From Bacteroidota bacterium (lineage in GTDB: Bacteria > Bacteroidota > Bacteroidia > Flavobacteriales_D > JABDKJ01): a stretch of DNA of 12,153 bases. Within the stretch, counting starts at the first letter, position 1. The number at the start of each line of letters is the position of its first letter. A program made the position numbers and the translations under genes. The notes under the pieces were generated by a model. That model was not told the DNA's origin and did no database searches. It saw nothing but the letters and a program-made list of their open reading frames with translations. Below, one piece after another: positions 7,114-12,153 of this stretch. The stretch spans positions 1-12,153 of the forward strand of contig JAQCAN010000048.1 in NCBI GenBank assembly GCA_027621335.1. Direction: 5' to 3'.

Positions 7114-7349
7114 CAGCCAACGTTCTTCTCAATGTAGTCGACCGCCTGACCTACGGTGCCGATCTTCTCCGCTTGGTCATCTGGTATAGAAATATTGAAT
7201 TCACGCTCGAACTCCATGATAAGCTCTACGGTATCCAATGAATCCGCTCCAAGGTCATTGGTGAAGCTAGCCTCGCTAGTCACTTCTGCCTCGTCTACTC
7301 CTAGCTTATCAACGATTATAGCTGTTACTTTTGATTGTACTTCAGACAT
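7113..7349 (-). CDS. acpP: Acyl carrier protein
   Basis: Small acidic carrier (78 residues) that holds growing acyl chains on a 4'-phosphopantetheine arm. The attachment site is Ser37 in the canonical LGADSLDTVELIMEFE, and the protein is otherwise a four-helix bundle with the usual FNISIPDDQAEKIGTV segment. It is first in the acpP-fabF-rnc-IPExxxVDY-pyk cluster. An AT-rich leader of about 25 bases without a Shine-Dalgarno site precedes the ATG, which is normal for highly expressed genes in this phylum. Confidence 0.98.
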   Translation of the reverse strand: MSEVQSKVTAIIVDKLGVDEAEVTSEASFTNDLGADSLDTVELIMEFEREFNISIPDDQAEKIGTVGQAVDYIEKNVG

Positions 7350-7380
7350 TCTATTTGGTTTAAAGTATTTTTTGAAGGCG

Positions 7381-7411
7381 CAAAGAAATGAAGATTAAGC
7401 CTATTTAACAA
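7381..7411 (-). promoter_or_regulatory. acpP promoter (-33 TTG, -7 TTTCTTTG)
   Basis: Reading minus, TTG at 7411-7409 is followed after exactly 20 bases by TTTCTTTG at 7388-7381, one mismatch from the Bacteroidota -7 consensus TAnnTTTG at the expected spacing. Transcription would start near 7375 and give a leader of about 25 bases to the acpP ATG. This is the only element in the window with both boxes well placed. Confidence 0.6.
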
Positions 7412-7420
7412 CATTCGTGT

Positions 7421-8089
7421 TCAATAGGCGATCCGTATTTCGTCCAAGGGCTTCTTCTTTATGTCAGGGACCAAGGTACTTTCTTTTGGATATCCGACAG
7501 GAATAAGAAGAAAAGCACGTTCATTTTCAGGTCGTTCAAGAACCTTGGCCAAGAAATTCATAGGGCTCGGAGTATGGGTCACAGCGACCAATCCAGCGAG
7601 ATGAATGGCCGTTAAAAGCATCCCCACCGCTATTGCTACCGATTCATTGACATAGTAATTGTTCTGCTTTCCTTCTGCTTCATCGACCTCGTAGATGCGT
7701 TTGAAGACCACGATAAGGCATGGGGCTTCTTTTAAGAATTCCTTGATATGATCCGTCCCGAATTCCTTCAGATCATTCATCCAACGCTCGCCCATGCGGC
7801 CATGGTAATTCTCGAATTCCTCTTTCTCAGCCGCTTCTCTGATCTGAGACTTGAGTGAAGGGTCTTGGACCAGACAGAAGGTCCAGGGTTGCTTGTTAGC
7901 TCCCGAGGGAGCCGAACCTGCCACGGAGATGATGTCATCTAGTAGCGCCTGATCGATGGGGCGGGTGTCGAATTCCCTCACCGTCCTCCGCTTCAGCATC
8001 TGTTCTTTGAAGGCCCGAAGTTTCTCAGCGGCCTCTATTGGGCTGACTGATGCATGGTCCAATGGGATATGTGCGCTCTTATCTCTCAT
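7421..8089 (-). CDS. Nitroreductase-fold flavoprotein, iodotyrosine deiodinase-like
   Basis: A 222-residue FMN-dependent protein of the nitroreductase superfamily that aligns along its length with vertebrate iodotyrosine deiodinase (IYD), which removes iodide from halotyrosines by reduction. FMN contacts are RRTVREF (Arg34, Arg35, Arg38), the PSGANKQPW loop (61-69) and a Thr before Pro at 173-174 (VTHTPSP), the place of the IYD Thr that contacts flavin N5. The active-site lid of IYD is present: Glu91, Tyr95 and Lys116, with spacing 4 and 21 identical to the residues that clamp the amino acid part of halotyrosine. Further matches are RMGERW, NDLK, FLKEAPCLIVVFK, YYVNESVAIA, and PVGYPKE plus VPDIKKKPLDEI at the end. 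There is no N-terminal membrane anchor, so it is cytoplasmic. Deiodination is inferred; reductive action on another phenol remains possible. Confidence 0.85.
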   Translation of the reverse strand: MRDKSAHIPLDHASVSPIEAAEKLRAFKEQMLKRRTVREFDTRPIDQALLDDIISVAGSAPSGANKQPWTFCLVQDPSLKSQIREAAEKEEFENYHGRMGERWMNDLKEFGTDHIKEFLKEAPCLIVVFKRIYEVDEAEGKQNNYYVNESVAIAVGMLLTAIHLAGLVAVTHTPSPMNFLAKVLERPENERAFLLIPVGYPKESTLVPDIKKKPLDEIRIAY

Positions 8090-8123
8090 CGAAAGAATGG
8101 GTGAGTGAAGTTAGCATTTGGGA

Positions 8124-8131
8124 TAGTTTTG
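8124..8131 (+). promoter_or_regulatory. purN promoter -7 element
   Basis: TAGTTTTG is an exact match to TAnnTTTG and is followed by CAG, a common start-site context in this phylum. It ends 11 bases before the purN ATG at 8143. The -33 position (around 8101) reads GTG rather than TTG, a weak match. It supports starting purN at 8143 rather than further upstream. Confidence 0.5.
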
Positions 8132-8142
8132 CAGAGGGAAAT

Positions 8143-8715
8143 ATGAACAGCTTACCACGTATCGTCATCTTCATCTCTGGGTCGGGCAGTAACGCCCGCT
8201 CCGTCATCCGTCATTCCAAGGAGAACCAAGGGTATCATGTGCAGCGCCTCTACTCCAACAAGCCCGAACGAGGTGCTGATAGCATCACAGCCGATTTGGA
8301 TGTGGAATTGGGCCTTCTCAGCGATGAGATCTTAGCCGGACCTGCTCTCTTCACTAAGTTGAATGAGGAGAACATACAGTTGGTGGTCCTGGCCGGTTTT
8401 TTACGAAAAATCCCTGTCTCCTTCTTGAGAGGCTTCAAAGGGAAGCTCATCAACATCCATCCTTCCCTTCTTCCTGCCCACGGGGGGCCTGGCATGTATG
8501 GCCAACGGGTTCATGAGGCAGTCATTGCGAACGGAGATACCGAATCGGGTTGTAGCATGCACTATGTGGATGAAGATTACGACACGGGAGCGGTCATTGA
8601 GCAATTCACCTGTCCAGTCCTTCCTGAGGATACCCCAAAGACCTTGGCCGCCAGAGTGCTGACCTTGGAACATGAACACTATCCCCACGTCATCCATAAG
8701 CTCCTCAACCCATGA
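8143..8715 (+). CDS. purN: Phosphoribosylglycinamide formyltransferase
   Basis: Transfers a formyl group from 10-formyltetrahydrofolate to GAR in purine synthesis. From ATG at 8143 it has 190 residues, the normal length. It opens directly with the phosphate-binding loop RIVIFISGSGSNARS. The catalytic trio is Asn104 and His106 in INIHPSLLPAHGG, and Asp147 in DEDYDTGAVIEQ, matching E. coli Asn106, His108 and Asp144. The open frame reaches back to 8050, but those 31 extra codons lack family features, run into the divergent flavoprotein gene, and would place the -7 element inside the gene. GAGGG just before the ATG is a modest ribosome site. It is the first gene of a plus-strand operon; its TGA overlaps the next ATG by 4 bases. 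Confidence 0.95.
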   Translation: MNSLPRIVIFISGSGSNARSVIRHSKENQGYHVQRLYSNKPERGADSITADLDVELGLLSDEILAGPALFTKLNEENIQLVVLAGFLRKIPVSFLRGFKGKLINIHPSLLPAHGGPGMYGQRVHEAVIANGDTESGCSMHYVDEDYDTGAVIEQFTCPVLPEDTPKTLAARVLTLEHEHYPHVIHKLLNP

Positions 8716-9299
8716 CCTTCGACCTTAATCAGATCCTAACTGCCAGCTTGGTCCTCTTCGCGGTCATCGACATCATCGGCAATGTGCCCATCATCCTGGA
8801 CCTCAAGCAGAAAAGCGGAAAGATCAATGCGGAGAAGGCCAGTGTCGTCTCCTTGCTCATCATGGTGGGCTTCCTCTTTGTGGGAGAGCGCATCATCAAC
8901 TTCATCGGAATCGATGTGTATTCCTTTGCTGTGGCGGGTTCCTTGGTAATCCTTTTTATCGCTTTGGAGATGGTTCTCGGGGTGAAGCTCTTCCGAGAAG
9001 ATCACACGCTCCATCCCGATGTGGCCTCCATCGTGCCACTGGCTTTCCCACTTATCGCAGGGGCTGGAAGCATGACCACCCTCATTGCCATCCGTGCTGA
9101 ATTCGATCTGCCTAACGTCCTTGTAGCCATTGTCATCAACATCATCATTGTCTATCTTGTGTTGAGAAGCACCAAGACCATTGAGCGCGTCCTTGGTGCA
9201 GGGGGCATCGCAGTGCTGAAGAAGGTGTTCGGCATCATCCTGCTTGCTATGGCGGTGAAGCTTTTCACTAGTAATGTGCAACATCTCTTCACCTCATGA
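8712..9299 (+). CDS. MarC family inner membrane protein
   Basis: A 195-residue integral membrane protein of the MarC/UPF0056 family. About six membrane spans can be seen: residues 8-30, 43-65, 70-91, 105-127, 134-152 and 166-186. The family features are the first-span motif VIDIIGNVPI (members usually read DPIGNIPI), the central AVAGSLVILFIALEM segment, and the PLAFPLIAGAGSMTTL half-loop, which repeats the first half and suggests an internal inverted duplication. The biochemical role of MarC proteins is not settled; despite the name they are not established drug exporters. It is locked between purN and the RNase H gene by ATGA overlaps at both ends, so it is translated with them. Confidence 0.9.
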   Translation: MTFDLNQILTASLVLFAVIDIIGNVPIILDLKQKSGKINAEKASVVSLLIMVGFLFVGERIINFIGIDVYSFAVAGSLVILFIALEMVLGVKLFREDHTLHPDVASIVPLAFPLIAGAGSMTTLIAIRAEFDLPNVLVAIVINIIIVYLVLRSTKTIERVLGAGGIAVLKKVFGIILLAMAVKLFTSNVQHLFTS

Positions 9300-10096
9300 G
9301 CAAATCCCCGAAATACTATGTGGTATGGAAGGGACATCGACCGGGAGTGTATCACAGCTGGGCGGAATGCCAGCGCCAGACCTCTGGATTCCCTGAGGCC
9401 CAGTTCCGTTCATTTGGAAGCTTGGCAGAAGCCGAGCAAGCCTTCAAGGACCCTGATTCAGTCGCCCCTAAGGAAAAGAAGACGCTGTATTATGTGGTCT
9501 GGCAAGGCAAGACCCCTGGCATCTACACCGACTGGGAAAGTTGCCGCAAACAGATCGAGGGCGCGGACCACCCCAAGTTCAAGTCCTTCGGAAGCAAGAC
9601 TTTGGCTGAGAAAGCCTTCAAAGAAGGGCCTGAAGCCTATGAAGGACGAGGATTCAAGAAAACCCGGGACTTCAGCCCCGAAGAGGCTGCTCGCATCGGA
9701 GATCCTAACCCCCTGTCCATCAGTGTGGATGCCGCCTGCAATGCCACAACAGGGCAGTTCGAGTACCGGGGGGTCATCACCGAGTCAGGCACGGAACTTT
9801 TCCGAGTGGGGCCATACCCGGGGGGGAGCAATAACATCGCGGAGTTCCTTGCTTTGGTTCATGCCTTGGCCTACCTGAAAAAAAGCCGCAGCGACCTGAT
9901 GATCTACTCGGATTCCAAGTACGCCATGGCCTGGGTGAAGAAGAAAAAGGCCAATACCAAGGCGAGCGGGCCAGAGGCTTTGAGGCTGGTCCAAAGGGCC
10001 GAAGAGTGGCTCAAATCGAACACCTACCCGAACAAGGTCCTGAAATGGGAAACTCGCGCATGGGGCGAGATACCTGCCGATTTTGGACGTAAATGA
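9296..10096 (+). CDS. RNase H type 1 with two N-terminal viroplasmin domains
   Basis: A 266-residue protein that should cut RNA in RNA-DNA hybrids. Residues 6-50 and 64-108 are two copies of the viroplasmin (caulimovirus-type) hybrid-binding module, each with YYVVW.G..PG.Y..W..C..Q and a closing F.SFG...AE.AF. A charged linker (110-138) leads to the RNase H domain (139-266). All four catalytic acids are present: Asp145 (SVDAACN), Glu183 (NNIAEFLAL), Asp206 (IYSDSKYA) and Asp262 (GEIPADFGRK). Related proteins in this phylum that I recall have one module and about 210 residues; the second copy is the oddity here. The start overlaps the marC stop as ATGA. Gene symbol rnhA would be loose, so I leave it blank. 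Confidence 0.93.
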   Translation: MSKSPKYYVVWKGHRPGVYHSWAECQRQTSGFPEAQFRSFGSLAEAEQAFKDPDSVAPKEKKTLYYVVWQGKTPGIYTDWESCRKQIEGADHPKFKSFGSKTLAEKAFKEGPEAYEGRGFKKTRDFSPEEAARIGDPNPLSISVDAACNATTGQFEYRGVITESGTELFRVGPYPGGSNNIAEFLALVHALAYLKKSRSDLMIYSDSKYAMAWVKKKKANTKASGPEALRLVQRAEEWLKSNTYPNKVLKWETRAWGEIPADFGRK

Positions 10097-10109
10097 ATAC
10101 CTTTCCGAC

Positions 10110-10613
10110 ATGGAGATCCTACTGAACGAAAAGAGCAGCCGCAAACTGGAATGGACCGAAGAGGGCAAAGTCATCATCGATGGAAAAGAGCGCAGTTATG
10201 ACCTTTTGAAGGTCACCGATAAGCTCTACCACCTTCTCTTGGATGGGGTCTCATACCGTGTGACGGTTCAGGCTCTGAATACCGTGAACAAGACAGCCGA
10301 GCTGGAACTGAATGGCATGCGCTTCTCCGTGAAAGGCAAGGATGAGTTCGATGTGCTCTTGGATGCTTTGGGCATGACGCGCGGTGCCTCAAACAAGGTA
10401 AAGGAGCTCAAGGCGCCTATGCCAGGCCTGGTGCTGGAGGTTTGTGTAAGTGATGGACAGACCGTGAGCGAAGGAGATGCCTTGGTCATCTTGGAAGCTA
10501 TGAAGATGGAGAACGTGCTGAAGTCTCCGCAGGATGGAGTGGTCAGGTTATCAGATATCACGATCGGAGCAGCGGTGGAGAAGGGCGATGTGCTGGTGAA
10601 GTTTGCGGATTAA
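10110..10613 (+). CDS. Biotin carboxyl carrier protein
   Basis: A 167-residue carrier for carboxybiotin. The C-terminal biotinyl domain (about 100-167) has APMPGLVLEV and the attachment site VILEAMKMEN with Lys132, followed by SPQDGVV and a GDVLVKF end. The N-terminal half (residues 1-95) is predicted beta-rich (KVIIDGKERSYDLLKV, HLLLDGVSYRV, ELELNGMRFSV) and resembles the BT linker domain of propionyl- or methylcrotonyl-CoA carboxylase alpha chains more than acetyl-CoA carboxylase AccB. The ATG at 10110 lies 13 bases after the RNase H stop. A TTG at 10083 would add nine residues but overlap the RNase H gene. No biotin carboxylase or carboxyltransferase is present in the window, so its partners must be encoded elsewhere. 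Confidence 0.9.
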   Translation: MEILLNEKSSRKLEWTEEGKVIIDGKERSYDLLKVTDKLYHLLLDGVSYRVTVQALNTVNKTAELELNGMRFSVKGKDEFDVLLDALGMTRGASNKVKELKAPMPGLVLEVCVSDGQTVSEGDALVILEAMKMENVLKSPQDGVVRLSDITIGAAVEKGDVLVKFAD

Positions 10614-12153
10614 CGCACTGTACTTCCATTGTCAATGCCCTCAGTCGGGCTGACGAAGAGCAATTTGCCTTCCGCATCCTCGGCCATCAGGATCATCCCT
10701 TGGGATTCCACCCCTCTGATCTTACGCGGGGCCAGATTCAATAACAGTGTCACCTGCTTTCCAATTACATCTTCAGGCTTGAAATGCTCCGCGATGCCTG
10801 AGACCACTTGGCGCTCTTCATGGCCGATATCCACCTTCAGTTGAAGGAGTTTGTCGGCTCCTTTCACTGCTTCGGCCTTGGTGATGGTGCCCGTGCGTAG
10901 GTCCATCTTACTGAAGGTGTCGAAATCGATCTCTGCTTTCATAGGTACGGAGGGTTGTGGGCTGTTCAGTTTATGCTGACTCTGTAATTTCTCTTTTTGC
11001 TTGGCGATGTCCTCATCCTCCACTTTCTGGAAAAGAAGCTTCACCTCGCCCAGGGTGCCTCCTTCTTTGATATGGCCATTCTCATCCAGCCCTTCGCCCA
11101 GCATATCCTTCAATCGCTCGGCTGTACCAGGCAACAGTGGGCCCAGAGTCTTGATAAGATGAGCGATGATCTTCAGGGCATTGCCCAGGATATCCGCCAC
11201 GCCAGCTTCATCCGTCTTGATGAGCTTCCATGGCTCGGTCTCCGCCAGGTACTTGTTCCCAATGCGCGCGCCTGTCATGGCCAGCTGCATGGCTTCCCTG
11301 AACTTGTAGTTCATGATGGCCTCTGAGGCCTCATCCGCATTGCTTGTGAAAAGCGCGTTCAATTCTTCAGGCAAGTCAGCCCCTGAGGATGAAGGCACCT
11401 TCCCGTCAAAGTACTTCTGGGTCAAGACCAGACAACGGTTCACGAAATTGCCCAAGATGGCCACCAATTCATTGTTCACGCGCGCCTGATAGTCATCCCA
11501 GGTGAACTCACTGTCCTTCACTTCTGGCATGATGGAGGTGAGCACATAGCGCAACTCCTCTTCCCTTCCGGGCATTTCTTCCAGGTATTCATGGAGCCAG
11601 ACCGCGTGGTTGCGGGAGGTTGAGATCTTATCGCCTTCCAAGTTCAGGAATTCATTGGCCGGTACATTGACCGGGAGATTGAACTCCCCGTGCGCTTTGA
11701 GAAGGATAGGGAAGATGATGCAATGGAAGACGATGTTATCCTTGCCTATGAAGTGGATAAGCTGGCTCTCTTCGTTCTGCCAATAGTCCCTCCAGTCCTT
11801 CCCATTGGCCTCACACCAGGCTTTTGTCGCGCTGATGTAACCGATAGGCGCATCCAGCCATACGTACAGGACCTTGTCCTTCCCTTCCTCCAGCGGCACA
11901 GGGACACCCCATTGCAGGTCGCGTGTCATGGCGCGGGAATGCAATCCAGAGTCCAGCCATGCTTTGCATTGGCCTAGGACATGCTTTTTCCATTCTGAGG
12001 GGTCATGGTGTGGCTTTCCATCCAAGGTGCCGTTCTCAATCCATTCCTTCACCCAGGCTTCATGATCGGCCATTGGGAGGAACCAATGGCTGGTCTCCCT
12101 CAGTATAGGTTTCTCTCCGGTCAATGTGGACACGGGGTTGATAAGGTCGGTGG
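10610..12153 (-). CDS. metG: Methionyl-tRNA synthetase, 5' end outside window
   Basis: Charges tRNA-Met for initiation and elongation. The visible 513 residues run from TDLINPVSTLTGEKP, just after the usual zinc knuckle, to the TAA; the HIGH motif and zinc ligands lie beyond the right edge. The catalytic core shows RDLQWGVPVP, VWLDAPIGYIS, FIGKDNIVFHCIIFP and a KMSKS-type loop written as DKISTSRN. The anticodon-binding helical domain follows (FTWDDYQARVNNELVAILGN). The last approximately 110 residues are a C-terminal Trbp111/EMAP-type tRNA-binding domain (MDLRTGTITKAEAV, then ERQVVSGIAEHF and LLLNLAPRKIRGVESQGMIL) joined by a charged linker. A GTG at 12133 lies inside the conserved domain and is not the start. 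It converges on the biotin carrier gene, the stop codons interlocking at 10610-10613. Confidence 0.96.
   Translation of the reverse strand, partial: TDLINPVSTLTGEKPILRETSHWFLPMADHEAWVKEWIENGTLDGKPHHDPSEWKKHVLGQCKAWLDSGLHSRAMTRDLQWGVPVPLEEGKDKVLYVWLDAPIGYISATKAWCEANGKDWRDYWQNEESQLIHFIGKDNIVFHCIIFPILLKAHGEFNLPVNVPANEFLNLEGDKISTSRNHAVWLHEYLEEMPGREEELRYVLTSIMPEVKDSEFTWDDYQARVNNELVAILGNFVNRCLVLTQKYFDGKVPSSSGADLPEELNALFTSNADEASEAIMNYKFREAMQLAMTGARIGNKYLAETEPWKLIKTDEAGVADILGNALKIIAHLIKTLGPLLPGTAERLKDMLGEGLDENGHIKEGGTLGEVKLLFQKVEDEDIAKQKEKLQSQHKLNSPQPSVPMKAEIDFDTFSKMDLRTGTITKAEAVKGADKLLQLKVDIGHEERQVVSGIAEHFKPEDVIGKQVTLLLNLAPRKIRGVESQGMILMAEDAEGKLLFVSPTEGIDNGSTVR

Noticed and set aside
8050..8142. N-terminal extension of purN
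   Set aside because: The 31 extra residues lack family features, overlap the divergent flavoprotein start, and contain the -7 element.
8736..9284. 182-codon minus-strand open frame across the MarC gene
   Set aside because: Its Asp/His-rich translation is the mirror of hydrophobic membrane codons; the plus frame has clear membrane spans and coupled ends.
10083..10109. TTG start for the biotin carrier gene
   Set aside because: Rare start codon inside the RNase H gene, adding nine residues with no family support; the ATG at 10110 is better, though this is not certain.
10997..11326. 109-codon plus-strand frame inside metG
   Set aside because: Antisense to conserved MetRS sequence, without motifs.
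1..12153. Mobile element, CRISPR array, tRNA, rRNA or defence system
   Set aside because: No transposase or integrase, regular spaced repeats, target duplications or structural RNA gene seen; the genes are housekeeping and gaps are all under 300 bases.

Overview
The window reads as chromosomal core sequence of a free-living Bacteroidota bacterium, most like the Flavobacteriia/Flavobacteriales. Evidence: the block acpP-fabF-rnc-IPExxxVDY-pyk, which I know as typical of this phylum; promoters of the TAnnTTTG (-7) type rather than TATAAT; almost no strong Shine-Dalgarno sites; a viroplasmin-RNase H protein; and a secreted SBBP-type propeller protein of the kind often exported in this phylum. Base composition looks even, and I see no mobile element, tRNA, rRNA or CRISPR array.

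Layout, left to right. (1) 1-1445, minus: 5' part of a gene for a large secreted beta-propeller-like protein, cut by the left edge. (2) 1692-2060, minus: small lipoprotein. (3) 2187-3197, plus: pheS, preceded by a structured leader. (4) 3210-7349, minus: a tight cluster read acpP, fabF, rnc, an IPExxxVDY-family gene, pyk, with a promoter in front of acpP and a probable internal promoter before the IPExxxVDY gene. (5) 7421-8089, minus: a flavoprotein that aligns with iodotyrosine deiodinase better than with ordinary nitroreductases. (6) 8143-10613, plus: purN, a MarC-family membrane protein, an RNase H with two viroplasmin domains, and a stand-alone biotin carboxyl carrier protein; the first three are chained by 4-base ATGA overlaps. 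(7) 10610-12153, minus: 3' part of metG, cut by the right edge and convergent on the biotin carrier gene with interlocked stop codons.

Functionally the window is mostly housekeeping: fatty acid synthesis (AcpP, FabF, and the biotin carrier if it serves an acyl-CoA carboxylase), RNA processing (RNase III, RNase H), translation (PheS, MetG), purine synthesis (PurN) and glycolysis (Pyk). I found no clearly new multi-gene system. The points most worth a second look are the deiodinase-like flavoprotein with the full amino-acid-binding triad, the duplicated viroplasmin module on RNase H, the Asn replacing a metal-binding Asp in RNase III, the K+-independence signature in Pyk, the GTG/TGA junction that sets the pyk start, and two hairpins (pheS leader; rnc-IPExxxVDY gap).
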